From CBDCYS01 sp965224215 (GTDB taxonomy: Bacteria; Acidobacteriota; Terriglobia; Bryobacterales; UBA6623), in contig CBDCYS010000032.1 in the NCBI GenBank assembly GCA_965224215.1, forward strand, positions 1 through 64,000: DNA of 64,000 nucleotides. Direction: 5' to 3'. Below are positions 7,901 through 17,739 of the stretch, one piece after another. Under the pieces are notes generated by a model. It had not been told where the DNA came from. It did not search any database and was given only the letters and a program-made list of their open reading frames with translations. The translations under genes were made by a program, and so were the position numbers. The stretch's first letter is position 1. Each line of letters opens with the position of its first letter.

Positions 7901-10057
7901 TTGACGCTTGCCAGCCCACTCTGCGTCGCGCTCGTTCTCGGGTGCTTCTTGCCGCAGGCGCTGCGGTCCCAAGCGGAGGTTCTCAGCGAGGTCGTCCTGC
8001 AGCAGGTTGCATCGGGATTGTCCCGTCCTACGTCGATCGCTCATGCCGGCGATGGATCTGGGCGTCTGTTCGTGACTCGGCAAGAAGGTGAGATGCATGT
8101 CATTGACGATAGTGTCGTCCGGGGCGATCTGTTTCTCGACCTTCGTGGGCGAATCTCCTGCTGTGGAGAGCAGGGATTGCTAGGCTTGGCGTTTCATCCC
8201 GACTTTGTTTCGAATGGGTTCTTCTACATCAACTACACCGACCCGAACGGCGACACGGTGGTCGCTCGCTTTCGCGTATCCGAAGATGATCCGAATATCG
8301 CCGACTCAGACTCGGAATCCCTCGTCCTAAAGGTGGAGCAGCCGAGTAGGGAGCACAATGGCGGCCAATTGGCGTTTGGCCCCGATGGGTTCCTTTACAT
8401 CGGCTTGGGTGATGGCGGTCCTGGAGGCGCCGGGAATCCCAACGCGCAGCAGCTCGGCACCCTACTCGGTACGATTCTGCGAATCGACGTCGATAGCGCG
8501 GAGCCCTATGCTACTCCGCCGTCGAATCCTTTCGTGGGCCGGGACGAGGCCCGCGGCGAAATCTGGGTCTATGGGTTGAGGAACCCGTGGAGGTTCAGTT
8601 TTGATCGGCTGACCGGCGAGCTGTTTATCGGCGACGTGGGCCAGCGGACCATCGAAGAGATCGACCATTTGCCGTCCGGGAGCCTCGGCGGTACGAACTT
8701 TGGCTGGAACGTGATGGAGGGAACAACTTGCAGCGACGGCTCTGTTGACTGCAACATTCTTGGCGAGTTCGAAAACCCAATTCTCGAGTACTCCCATGAC
8801 GAGGGTTGCTCGGTCACAGGTGGATACGTCTACCGCGGAGACACGCTGCCGGGACTGCAAGGCCACTATCTCTTCAGCGATTTTTGCTCCGGCGTGCTCT
8901 CGGCCGCGAGGCAGCAGAGCGGCGTTTGGGAAGTAGTCAGCTCCCGGGACACGGGGCTGTCGGTCACCACGTTAGGGGAGGACGAATCGGGCGGTATGTA
9001 TGTCGCCGGGGCTGGAGGAAGCATTTTCCGCTTGGCGGCTTCCCTGGATCCACCTGAGATCAACTCCTTCTACCCCCGCGGGACCCTCGCGGGCAGTGAC
9101 GCCTTTCCGCTCCACTTGGTCGGCGCCAATTTTGTTGAGGGCGTCGAGGTTCGCTGGATGGGCCAGATGCGTCCCGTTCGAATCATCGACGATCAGCGGC
9201 TTGAGCTTGCTGTTGCCGCTACGGATATTTCGCAACCTGGAATCGCTACAGTCACGGTTTCGAACCCAGCACTGCCGGGCACCGCGGCCAGCATCGAGTT
9301 TCCGATCGATCCAACTCCGTCCATCTCGCCGCGTATTAATCCAGGAGGGGTGGTTACCGCCGCCGGCTTCCTCCCTATTCCGCTGGCACCCGGCTCGATT
9401 GCCAGCGTCTTTGGGCGAGACATGGCGGCATCCATCGAACTGCTCGGCGGCCTACCGCTGCCGACCAATTCAGGAGGTGCGGCATTAGTGATCGGAGACG
9501 GCCTTCAGGTTCCTATTTTCTTTGCAGCGCCCCAGCAAATGAATGTGCAGATCCCTTGGGAAGTTGCATCAGACGCAGAGATGGAGCTGCGAGTGCGCCT
9601 TGGCGAAAAGACTAGCGAAGCCGTCGCGATCGCATTGGCGGAACATTCACCGGCGATTTTCACCTTGCCCAACGTCCGGGCTGGTCAGAGAGCCATTCTC
9701 GTTGCCAATACCGCGGGCATGGTTGCGGCTCCGCTGGGTTCGGTGCCGGGCGCTCGACCGGTGCGAAAGGGCGGGCTGCTCGAGATCTATGCGACCGGTC
9801 TTGGCCCGGTGAGTAATGGTCCTGAGAGCGGCGGTGCGGCGCCGGCCTTTCCGCTGGCCGTCACCGAAACTCAGCCGATAGTCACTATCGGGGGCGTTGT
9901 CGCTAGAGTGTTGTTCTCCGGGCTGGCGGTGGGTACAGTTGGGCTCAACCAAATTAACGTGAGTGTTGCTGAGGAGACACCTTCCGGTGATGCTGTTTCT
10001 GTAGTGGTTCGAATCGGCGGCCTGGAGTCAGCGCCGGTTCTAATTGCGGTGGAATAG
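7901..10057 (+). CDS. Secreted PQQ-type sugar dehydrogenase with Solibacter-type C-terminal domain
   Basis: An exported 718-aa two-part protein. TTG 7901 is chosen because GGAG lies 7 nt upstream and a signal peptide follows (LTLASPLCVALVLGCFLPQA). The first ~390 residues form a glucose/sorbosone (aldose) dehydrogenase propeller: EQGLLGLAFHPDF, NGGQLAFGPDGFLYIGLGDG and YGLRNPWRFSFD. Such enzymes oxidise sugars or sugar alcohols with PQQ. An IPT/TIG-like segment follows (INSFYPRGTLAGSD). The last ~200 residues have the pattern of the C-terminal domain common in Solibacter secreted proteins (LAPGSIASVFG, PIFFAAPQQMNVQIPW, GLLEIYATGLGPV, GLNQINVSV). That tail is the best single clue to the host lineage. 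Confidence 0.87.
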   Translation: MTLASPLCVALVLGCFLPQALRSQAEVLSEVVLQQVASGLSRPTSIAHAGDGSGRLFVTRQEGEMHVIDDSVVRGDLFLDLRGRISCCGEQGLLGLAFHPDFVSNGFFYINYTDPNGDTVVARFRVSEDDPNIADSDSESLVLKVEQPSREHNGGQLAFGPDGFLYIGLGDGGPGGAGNPNAQQLGTLLGTILRIDVDSAEPYATPPSNPFVGRDEARGEIWVYGLRNPWRFSFDRLTGELFIGDVGQRTIEEIDHLPSGSLGGTNFGWNVMEGTTCSDGSVDCNILGEFENPILEYSHDEGCSVTGGYVYRGDTLPGLQGHYLFSDFCSGVLSAARQQSGVWEVVSSRDTGLSVTTLGEDESGGMYVAGAGGSIFRLAASLDPPEINSFYPRGTLAGSDAFPLHLVGANFVEGVEVRWMGQMRPVRIIDDQRLELAVAATDISQPGIATVTVSNPALPGTAASIEFPIDPTPSISPRINPGGVVTAAGFLPIPLAPGSIASVFGRDMAASIELLGGLPLPTNSGGAALVIGDGLQVPIFFAAPQQMNVQIPWEVASDAEMELRVRLGEKTSEAVAIALAEHSPAIFTLPNVRAGQRAILVANTAGMVAAPLGSVPGARPVRKGGLLEIYATGLGPVSNGPESGGAAPAFPLAVTETQPIVTIGGVVARVLFSGLAVGTVGLNQINVSVAEETPSGDAVSVVVRIGGLESAPVLIAVE

Positions 10058-10171
10058 CGGGACCTGCCGAATTGGCGGCCTTGCCGGATACGCTGATTTG
10101 CTGACGGGCCGATTTGCTGAATACGTGCCCGTCTGCACACGCTGACCGACTCACTTGGGTTCGGCGCTCTG

Positions 10172-11593
10172 TTAGGTCAGGATGCCTTTTACCACTTTGC
10201 CTTCTACGTCGGTTAGGCGGAAGTCGCGGCCCTGGAATCGGTGGGTTAGCTTGGTGTGGTCTATGCCTAGTTGATCGAGTATGGTGGCGTGGAGATCGTG
10301 GACGGAGACTACGTTTTCGACCGCGCTGTAGCCCAACTCGTCGGTGGCTCCGTAGCTGGTCCCGCCTTTGATGCCTCCGCCGGCGAGCCACATCGAAAAA
10401 CCCTTGATGTGATGATCGCGGCCCAGCAGGACGGGGTCGTCGCCCTGTGACATCGGCGTACGCCCGAACTCGCCTCCCCAGATGATCAGGGTGTCTTCAA
10501 ACATGCCGCATTCCTTGAGGTCTTTTACGAGAGCGGCCGAAGCCTGATCCACGTAGCCGCAACTCTCAACGATGCCCGTCTTGATTTCGTTGTGGTGGTC
10601 CCAGCCGCGATGGTAGAGGTGGATAAACCGTACGCCCTTCTCGGCCAGCCGCCGCGCTAGCAGACAATTGGACGCGAAGGTGCCATCACCGCCCTTGGTG
10701 CCGTAGCTGTCTAGAACGTGCTTGGGCTCGTTCGAGAAGTCGACCAGGTCAGGGACGCTCATCTGCATCCGAAACGCCAGCTCGTATTGTGAGATCCGCG
10801 TGTTGATCTCCGGGTCGCTGACCCTTTTCCCTTGTAGACGGTTCAGCTCGCCGACCGCGTCGATCAATTCACCTTGCATCTTGCGGGTGACGCCGGCGGG
10901 GTTACGAACGTAGTTGACCGCGTCTCCGGCGGAATTGAACTTGACGCCCTGGTAGATGCTGGGCAGGAATCCGGAGTGCCACTGGCGTGCCGCGATCGGC
11001 TGGCTTTGAGCGCCGCCTACCGAGGTCAGCACGACGAAGCCCGGCAAGTCTTCGGCTTCACTGCCCAATCCATAGAGGACCCAGGAGCCCATACTCGGCC
11101 GCCCGGCGATCTGGAAACCGGTGTTCATGAACGTGTGCGCTGTGTCGTGGTTAATCTGTTCGGTGTGCAAGGAGCGAACGATACAAATGTCGTCGGCAAT
11201 CGAGCCGATGTGCGGCAGCAGTGAAGTCATATGCTGTCCGCTGTTGCCATAGCGTTTGAAGGGGTGTGCCGGCGCTAACATCTTCAGCTCTTTGCCCTGT
11301 AGCTGAGCGATCTGCTGGCCCTTGGTAAAGGACTCGGGCATCGGCTCCCCGTTACGCTTCACCAGTTCCGGCTTGTGGTCGAGCAACTCAAGGTGCGCCG
11401 GGCCTCCCGCCATGCATAGGAAAATGACACGCTTAATCTTGGGCGGATGATTCGGGAAGCCGGAGATGCCGCTTTTGGCAGCGAACAGGTCGGGCTTGAT
11501 CAAGGAGGCTAGGGCGGCGGAGCCCAGTCCCATCGAGGCGCGGCCTAGAAAGGCGCGACGTGATTGCAAGCGGAGTTGGTCGTTGTTTGTCAT
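10172..11593 (-). CDS. DUF1501 protein with Tat signal
   Basis: A 473-aa exported DUF1501 protein, a sulfatase-like alkaline-phosphatase-fold family of unproven function, common in Planctomycetes, Verrucomicrobia and Solibacter-like Acidobacteria. The twin-arginine signal is SRRAFLGRASMGLGSAALASL at residues 11-31. Family motifs include VIFLCMAGGPAHLELLDHKP, MGSWVLYGLGS and IIWGGEFGRTPMSQGDDPVLLGRDHH. The nearly invariant upstream partner, a DUF1549/DUF1553 cytochrome protein, is 115 bp away on the same strand. The pair is thought to take part in polysaccharide or sulfated-glycan breakdown; that is inference from the families. Confidence 0.9.
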   Translation of the reverse strand: MTNNDQLRLQSRRAFLGRASMGLGSAALASLIKPDLFAAKSGISGFPNHPPKIKRVIFLCMAGGPAHLELLDHKPELVKRNGEPMPESFTKGQQIAQLQGKELKMLAPAHPFKRYGNSGQHMTSLLPHIGSIADDICIVRSLHTEQINHDTAHTFMNTGFQIAGRPSMGSWVLYGLGSEAEDLPGFVVLTSVGGAQSQPIAARQWHSGFLPSIYQGVKFNSAGDAVNYVRNPAGVTRKMQGELIDAVGELNRLQGKRVSDPEINTRISQYELAFRMQMSVPDLVDFSNEPKHVLDSYGTKGGDGTFASNCLLARRLAEKGVRFIHLYHRGWDHHNEIKTGIVESCGYVDQASAALVKDLKECGMFEDTLIIWGGEFGRTPMSQGDDPVLLGRDHHIKGFSMWLAGGGIKGGTSYGATDELGYSAVENVVSVHDLHATILDQLGIDHTKLTHRFQGRDFRLTDVEGKVVKGILT

Positions 11594-11708
11594 TTGTTCC
11601 TTACCCCAATGATCCTTACCCCAAAAAGTTCAGCTCGTTTCCTTTGAAGCAGGGGATATCTTTCTTGAATCCATGACCGGCTTGCCTCACTTCGGCTTCT
11701 TGCCCTCC

Positions 11709-14700
11709 TCAGTAACGCATCACGAATTCATGCTTGTTGAACAAAGCCCTGGTGACACTCGTCCATGCGGCTAGTTCGACTTTATCCAAGCCGGCCGAAA
11801 CGGGCGAGATGCCGGTCTTTACCAGCTGGTCGGCACCGACCGGGTCCTCGGAAAAACTCTGCTGGTGGCTATCGAGCAAGCCCAGGAGCACGTCCCGCTC
11901 CGCCGTTCCCGCTTCGCGCGCAAACGCTTGCCGGAATGCGAAGTCTACCCTGGCGCCGGGAGTCTTTTCGCCTGAGCGCAAAATACGGGTAGCGAAGGCC
12001 CGTGCGGCCTCGACGAAGCTGGGATCGTTGAGCAGAACCAGCGATTGCAGCGGCGTGTTCGAGATGGGGCGCTCGGCGGCGCACTCCTCGCGCGACGGCG
12101 CGTCGAATGCCATCAACGAGGGGTGCAAGTACTGCCGCTGCCAGTGCGTGTAAACGCCGCGCCGGAACTGATTCGGATTCAAATCGGCTTCATAAATCCG
12201 CTTGGGAAAATTCAATTCCTCGTAATAACCCGCCGGCTGATAAGGCTTGACGCTGGGTCCACCGATGGTGCGGTTGAGCAGGCCGCTGACGGCCAGCATG
12301 TTGTCCCGCACGAACTCGGCATCGAGACGCGCCATCGCCTGACGCCCGTAAAGGCGGTTGTCGGGATCGGTTGCTAACAACGCTTCCGTCGGCTCGCTCG
12401 AGCGGCGGTAGGCGTCCGAGAGCAGCATGGTTTTGACAACGTGTTTGACATCCCAGCCGCTTTCCATGAACTCGACCGCCAGCCAGTCGAGCAACTCCTG
12501 ATGCCCGGGCGGCTCGCTTTGCGACCCCACGTCATCGAGGACTTTCGATATCCCACTTCCGAAAAACATCTTCCACAAGCGGTTCACAAAGACCCGCGCC
12601 GTCAACGGATTGTCGCGATCGACCACCCAGTCGGCGAGATCGAGCCGCGTGAGCCGTTTGCCGTTGGTCTCCAAGGGGTTGATGAAATGTGGCACCTGCG
12701 GCTCGACGATCTCTCCTGAGTCGTCCATCCAATTACCGCGCGAGAGAATGCGAATTTCGCGCGGCTCGACCGATTTGGCAATCAGGGATTCACCGGCGTG
12801 GTCGAGCAGGGTCTTTTTACGCCGTTCGAGGCGCCGAATCTCGGCCCAGTTGGAGTTGTTTGCAGTGAAGTCTTGAAAGACCTCTGCTAGCGCTGCGTTC
12901 TGGGAATCGCTGCGGCGGCCTTGGACCAAAACAGCCTCACGAAGCTCATCGGAGCTGGGTAGCTCGGGGAACTCGGCGTCGGTCGCCAGCAGCCGCACCT
13001 GCCCCCCGATGTTGTTGTCGCGCCGGCCGTAGAAGATCACAGTTATGCGAAGCTTTTCACCTGGTTTCGGTTTGATTGCTTGCGCCAAGACAAAGACGGC
13101 CCGGCGCGAAGTTTCGCTCGGCTCTTCCACCCAACTGCCCCGCCATCCGCTGTGGAAATTGTCGTCGAGCGCATCTCGCAGCATCGACTTGGGCTCTTCG
13201 CGGTCAGGCAACAACGCTCCGAGCGAAACCCGCAAGGGCCACTCTTCGCGGCCTAGCAGGCGGACTTCAAACTCGCTCAAGTCGAACTGCGCGAAGTCGG
13301 CGGTCGGGAACAGCTCGAGCGCCAGGGCCGAGACGGTTTGTTCGCCGAGCTCAACCTCCATTTGATGGACCGACTTGCGCGGTTTCTTCTCGTCGTCGGT
13401 CACGACCACTCGTACGATGCCGTCCGCTTCTTCTCGAAGATCGTAGAGTTCGCACTCTTCTTGGTCGAAGTCCGGGTGCGCGCAATCTTCCCAAACGCGC
13501 TCTGGATCGAGCAGGCGCCACTGCAGCAGATCGTCCTTCAAGTATTTGGCGAAGCGGTCAAGCTGCTTTGATGTCGCTTCGAGCTTGCCGGCGCCGCTTT
13601 GGCGCAGCTCGGCCAGTTCCCGGTCGATGCCTTCCATTTCGGCTTCCGACTTCAGCGACAGTACGCGGACATGCGAACCCCAATCCGCAGTGCCCTCGGC
13701 GACTCCCTTTTCCTCAATGTCGGCGAAGAAGGCCCCCATGGAGTAGAAATCTTTCGCCCAGAAGGGGTCGAACTTGTGGTCGTGACATTCCGCGCAGCCC
13801 ATCGTCGAGCTGAGCCAGACAGTCGAGATGTTGCGCACCCGGTCGGCGACATATTTCGCGAGGTATTCCTTTTCCTGTGAGCCGCCCTCGTTTGTCATGC
13901 GGCTGAGGCGGTTGTAACCGCTGGCGACGAGTTGCCAAGGGGTCGGGTCGGGCAGCAGGTCGCCGGCCAACTGTTCGCGCGTGAACTCGTCGAAGGGCTT
14001 GTTTTCGTTAAACGAACGAATGACCCAGTCGCGGAATGAATAAATGTTCATCGCGGTGTCGCCGTGGTAACCCACGGTATCGGCGTAGCGGACCAGGTCG
14101 AGCCAATGAACCGCCATCCGCTCGCCGTAGTGAGGTGATTCGAGAAGCTGATCCAGCAGCTTTTCGTATGCGCCGGGTGATTTGTCGTCCGCGAAAGTGT
14201 CGACGAGTTGCGAGGAAGGGGGAAGTCCGGTGAGGTCGAAGCTCAGGCGGCGGACGAGGGTTCGCCGGTCGGCTTCGCTCACGGGCTGCAGCACCTTTTC
14301 TTCGAGCTTGGTGTTGATGAAGTGATCGATGGCGGACGCGGCAGTTGGTGTCTGCGGGCGCTCTGGTTTGATGTAGGCCCAATGTTGCTCGTACTCGCCT
14401 CCCTGCTCGATCCACCGGGTGAGGAGGATTTTCTGTTCTTCGCTGAGTTTCTTGCCGCTGAACAGCGGCGGCATCACGCGAGCTTGATCGTTGGCGTGGA
14501 CGCGTTGCAACAATTTGCTGGCATCCGTATTTCCCGGTTTGATTGCACCTCGCTCGATGGCCACTTCACGGCGGTCCAGCCGCAGAGCCGCCTGCCGTGC
14601 ATTGGCGTCAGGTCCATGGCAGCGATAGCAATTTTCCGACAGGATGGGCCGGATATCGCGGTTGAAGCGGATGGTTTCGGCTGGCAGGGCGGCGCTTAGC

Positions 14701-14795
14701 GCGAGGAGGAGAAAGGCTAGGCCGCAGGGGGTTGATTTTCGTTGGAGTCGCGGGAGTGATGATCTCCGCTGGAAGGGTTGGTGAACGGCGGGCAT
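11709..14795 (-). CDS. PSCyt1-DUF1549-DUF1553 protein
   Basis: A 1028-aa exported protein. An N-terminal hydrophobic signal (GLAFLLLALSAALPAE) is followed by a c-type haem motif in ILSENCYRCHGPDANARQ, and later MPPLFSGKKLSEEQ, the PSCyt1 cytochrome module. DUF1549 follows (FINTKLEE, SFDLTGLPPS, GERMAVHWLDLVRYADTVGYHGD, GCAECHDHKFDP), then DUF1553 (NPLTARVFVNRLWKMFFG, DWLAVEFMESGWDVK, ALFNKHEFVMRY at the end). It pairs with the downstream DUF1501 gene. Role unknown; probable periplasmic redox or degradative function. The charged insert between the two DUF domains is normal for this family. Confidence 0.9.
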   Translation of the reverse strand: MPAVHQPFQRRSSLPRLQRKSTPCGLAFLLLALSAALPAETIRFNRDIRPILSENCYRCHGPDANARQAALRLDRREVAIERGAIKPGNTDASKLLQRVHANDQARVMPPLFSGKKLSEEQKILLTRWIEQGGEYEQHWAYIKPERPQTPTAASAIDHFINTKLEEKVLQPVSEADRRTLVRRLSFDLTGLPPSSQLVDTFADDKSPGAYEKLLDQLLESPHYGERMAVHWLDLVRYADTVGYHGDTAMNIYSFRDWVIRSFNENKPFDEFTREQLAGDLLPDPTPWQLVASGYNRLSRMTNEGGSQEKEYLAKYVADRVRNISTVWLSSTMGCAECHDHKFDPFWAKDFYSMGAFFADIEEKGVAEGTADWGSHVRVLSLKSEAEMEGIDRELAELRQSGAGKLEATSKQLDRFAKYLKDDLLQWRLLDPERVWEDCAHPDFDQEECELYDLREEADGIVRVVVTDDEKKPRKSVHQMEVELGEQTVSALALELFPTADFAQFDLSEFEVRLLGREEWPLRVSLGALLPDREEPKSMLRDALDDNFHSGWRGSWVEEPSETSRRAVFVLAQAIKPKPGEKLRITVIFYGRRDNNIGGQVRLLATDAEFPELPSSDELREAVLVQGRRSDSQNAALAEVFQDFTANNSNWAEIRRLERRKKTLLDHAGESLIAKSVEPREIRILSRGNWMDDSGEIVEPQVPHFINPLETNGKRLTRLDLADWVVDRDNPLTARVFVNRLWKMFFGSGISKVLDDVGSQSEPPGHQELLDWLAVEFMESGWDVKHVVKTMLLSDAYRRSSEPTEALLATDPDNRLYGRQAMARLDAEFVRDNMLAVSGLLNRTIGGPSVKPYQPAGYYEELNFPKRIYEADLNPNQFRRGVYTHWQRQYLHPSLMAFDAPSREECAAERPISNTPLQSLVLLNDPSFVEAARAFATRILRSGEKTPGARVDFAFRQAFAREAGTAERDVLLGLLDSHQQSFSEDPVGADQLVKTGISPVSAGLDKVELAAWTSVTRALFNKHEFVMRY

Positions 14796-15102
14796 GTCAT
14801 TCGTAGGATAGCAATGGACCTTAGTGGTTCGTCGTTTGAGCTTGAACGGAACGGGTGCTCAAGAAGCACTTCTCCGGTTTGGCAACCGTACGGCCATGTG
14901 GACGGGCTGGTTCAACGGAGCGCCGTTGCACAGGATCTAGCGAGACTGGCGCTCCACCGCCGAGTCGGAGGCATCAGGTCCTAAGTGGCTTTGTTAGAGT
15001 GTGTTAAGAATCATAGGTCCCCCCGATTGTGAGTGCGAACGAGATTTCGCGACAGTTAAGTGGGGGCGAGCGCTAACGCATTCTTGTAACTGGGTTTAGG
15101 TC
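14796..15102. other. Intergenic stretch, nothing recognised
   Basis: About 300 bp upstream of the DUF1549 gene and downstream of the PD40 fragment. No convincing ORF, RNA or repeat was seen. Confidence 0.5.
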
Positions 15103-15738
15103 CTACTCGCGGTCGCGAAACTCTTCGTACCAGTTCTGCACCACGCGGATCTTCGCCGGATCGCCGCCTTCTACCGGCTCGGGTAGGACGAAGCGTTGGC
15201 CGTCGGCCGAGACGTCGTAATGGTGGGAGTCCCCGTCTCGGAGAAGGTCGGCCTCAAAAAGCCTCGTGGTCCCTTCGACCGCGAAATCCGGCTTTGTGCG
15301 AACAGCCGCCGCGACCAGGGTCTTTCCCTCCACGTAATACAATTCCGAACCGTCACGGCGCCAGCGCGGCTGGCGCCCACCATTCGTCGACACGATCCAC
15401 TTGCGGTCAGCATCGGGAAAGCGTGTCACGTAAAGCTCCTTGCGGCCGGACTCATCGGACACATAGGCAACGAACCGCCCGTCAGGGGAAAACTGCGCCG
15501 CGCGAATGCCGTAGGGGCCCTTGAGAAACAAGACCTCCTCGAAGCCGGAACCGTCGGATTTGCGGCGCAAATACCGAAGCTCGCCCAGATTTGCACGGAG
15601 AAACAACAGGTGCTTACCGTCCGACGACCAATGGGTTGCCGCTTCCAACAAAGCCGTTTCAATCAACGGCGCTTCCTGTCCTCGGCCGTCCGAAGAAATG
15701 TCGTAAACGTCGATCCCTTGATTGCGGGTCGTGTTGAA
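15103..15738 (-). pseudogene. PD40/WD40-like propeller C-terminal fragment cut by IS
   Basis: The 3' 212 codons of a TolB/PD40-type beta-propeller protein. Blades show WSSDGKHLLFLRAN, FSPDGRFVAYVSDESGRKELYV and PRWRRDGSELYYVEG. In Acidobacteria such C-termini commonly belong to serine/threonine kinases or DPP-type periplasmic proteins. The coding frame runs without stop up to the edge of IS1380 copy 1 at 15739. The 5' part of the gene is not found on the other side of the element, so the gene was truncated and not just split. Confidence 0.8.
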
Positions 15739-17538
15739 CCTGAATTATGCACAGATTCGGCGTAGCCATCGTCGATGGAGTTGTGGCGATAGCGGCACTC
15801 GTGTCAACTCAGTGATTTCGCAAGTCGTCTTTTCTGCTGTTTCCCTCCCCGTTTGAGCCGCCTCCTGATCCCGGCAGGGCAAAAGCGGGCTGGCAAGCGG
15901 CGTGTTCCCAGTACGTTGCGGCGAGTGCATGAAATTTTATGCATGGAGTGCCCCTCAGCTCAGCGCACCCTCCACCACCGGCGCCAAGCTCGATCCCGGC
16001 GGCCCCATCGCCCGCAGCCGTCGCATCAGCCGTTCAAACAGGCCCTTTTCCTGATAATGATCGCTGTAGCTGACACCCGTTCTGCCGGCGTGCCGCCAGA
16101 TCTTGGCCGCCACGAACAGAAAACGCAGCCGCGCCGTCGCCAGGGTGGTGTGCCGCAGCGTCTCCACGCTGGCCTGGGCTTCGCGGTTGAACAGCAGCAG
16201 CCAGCAGTTGCGATTGTAGGCCAGCATGGCCAACTGAAAGTGATTGCGGTTCATGTCAAAGCGGCGCGAGGGATGGGCCGCCAGCCCGGCGTCGTTGTTG
16301 GCCTCCTTGATCAGGTTCTCGGCTCCGGCGCGCTGATTGTAAAACCACACCACCGCCGCGATCGGCTCGGCCAGATTGGTGACAAACACGCGGTAGGTGT
16401 AAGCGCTGGTGGCGAACAACTGGTATTGCTCGGCCGCGCCGGCCTTGGGCTCGTTTTCGTAACGCAGCGCCAGGAAACGGCAGGCCCGCGCCCAGCCTTG
16501 CGGTTGGTAGAGGAATTCGCATTCCGCGTCCGCGTCGGAGCGGGGGGAGGGTTTCCATTCTGCTTGCTGCAAGCGCTCGACCAGGCGCCGCGTTTTGCGC
16601 GCCACGATGACGAACTGACAAGCCGCCTTTTCATAGGCCTCCACCGCCTCCCAGCAATAAAAGCCGGAATCGGCCCGCGCCAGGATTTTCTTCACGCCGC
16701 CCGGCAAAGTCCGGAAAGCGCTCTCGAGGTGGGCGGCGATCTGTCGGCCCGTGGGCCGGTCGCCGTTGCGCAACCCGCCCATCAGGTATTCGCGCGTCTC
16801 GGCCAGGAAGGTCAGTATCGGCTGGTAGCTGCGCTTGCCCTTGTTCTTGGGGTTGTAGCTCTTGCGCCCGCCCATCTGGCGGCCGTAGAGGGTATGCACG
16901 GTGGTGTCGGTGTCCAGCGTCACCGTCTCCAACTTCACGTGGGCCGCGGCCCAGACTCGTTCCCGCAGCTGGCGCTGAATGGAAAGGATCTGCTTCGCCA
17001 CGTTGAGGTGCAGCGAGGCCAGAAAGCGCCACAGCGTGGACTGCGGCGGCAGACGCGTCACTTGCAAGATGCCGGTCAGGATGGGGTCGCGAGCGATGAA
17101 GCGGAGTTGGTTGAGCCGCGCAAAGCCGACATAGAGGCCGAGCACGAGGGCCAGCACGAACTGGTAGGGGCTCATGGCTCGGGTGATCCGTTTGGTCGTG
17201 AGGGTTTCTTCCAGCAGCGCTTGGAAGCCGAGTTTTTCGAGCAGGGTGGCGACGGGCAGCAAGCCGCCGTAGGGAGTCAGATTCTTGCCACGGAAGTGAT
17301 AGGGCGTGGCAGCCCCGATTTTATTGGGCCGCGGGGCCCTCGCGCCGGGGCCTTGTTTGACGGGCCTTCGGGAGCTATGCTGTTTTCGTTTGGTAACCAT
17401 TTGGGTGACCTCCTTGGGGTTGACTGGCGAAGCTGAAATCTTTGCCAGCCTACCTTTTTACCCCATGTTTTCGGGGGTCCCCAAATGGTTCCTGGCGGCT
17501 CAGCCCTCACCAGGTGCACCGGCAGTGCATAATTCAGG
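15739..17538 (-). mobile_element. IS1380-family element, copy 1 (1,800 bp)
   Basis: The ends are inverted repeats beginning CCTGAATTATGCAC. The length is exactly 1,800 bp, as in copies 2 and 3. The flanks do not match: TTGAA on the left, TACCA on the right, whereas the other copies have perfect 5-bp duplications. The left flank is a truncated PD40 gene; the right flank is unrelated. Confidence 0.92.
15955..17400 (-). CDS. IS1380-family transposase (copy 1)
   Basis: A 481-aa DDE transposase. Diagnostic segments: TLDTDTTVHTLYGRQMGGRK then SYNPKNKGKRSYQP (first catalytic Asp region), ILARADSGFYCWEA (second Asp) and WFYNQRAGAENLIKEANND (third acidic region). The basic N-terminus, MVTKRKQHSSRRP, suits DNA binding. 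It is intact and nearly identical to copy 3, with a few substitutions against copy 2, so the copies spread recently. A 527-codon open frame on the opposite strand is a by-product of GC-rich codon use. Confidence 0.92.
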   Translation of the reverse strand: MVTKRKQHSSRRPVKQGPGARAPRPNKIGAATPYHFRGKNLTPYGGLLPVATLLEKLGFQALLEETLTTKRITRAMSPYQFVLALVLGLYVGFARLNQLRFIARDPILTGILQVTRLPPQSTLWRFLASLHLNVAKQILSIQRQLRERVWAAAHVKLETVTLDTDTTVHTLYGRQMGGRKSYNPKNKGKRSYQPILTFLAETREYLMGGLRNGDRPTGRQIAAHLESAFRTLPGGVKKILARADSGFYCWEAVEAYEKAACQFVIVARKTRRLVERLQQAEWKPSPRSDADAECEFLYQPQGWARACRFLALRYENEPKAGAAEQYQLFATSAYTYRVFVTNLAEPIAAVVWFYNQRAGAENLIKEANNDAGLAAHPSRRFDMNRNHFQLAMLAYNRNCWLLLFNREAQASVETLRHTTLATARLRFLFVAAKIWRHAGRTGVSYSDHYQEKGLFERLMRRLRAMGPPGSSLAPVVEGALS

Positions 17539-17739
17539 TACCAATCGGCAGGTCCGGCAATTGATTTGGAAACGATGCCGTGCCGTTGCTCACGAAGGTC
17601 ACTGCAAGTTGACGATAGAGCGTGCCGCGGACCGCGGCAGCCGCGGCGCTTGGCGCCGAAGACATTGTTGGCCCGCTAGCGGTACCAGAGTAATAACTTA
17701 ATCACCAATTCCCCAGTGGGGCGGAAGTACAATATCAAC

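Noticed and set aside
13076..13813. 245-codon plus-strand frame inside the DUF1549/DUF1553 gene
   Set aside because: Arg/Pro/Ser-rich shadow of a clear gene.
15853..17436. 527-codon open frame antisense to the IS1380 transposase, seen in all three copies
   Set aside because: It mirrors the transposase in a GC-rich sequence, has repetitive low-complexity composition and no family match; the sense gene is clear.
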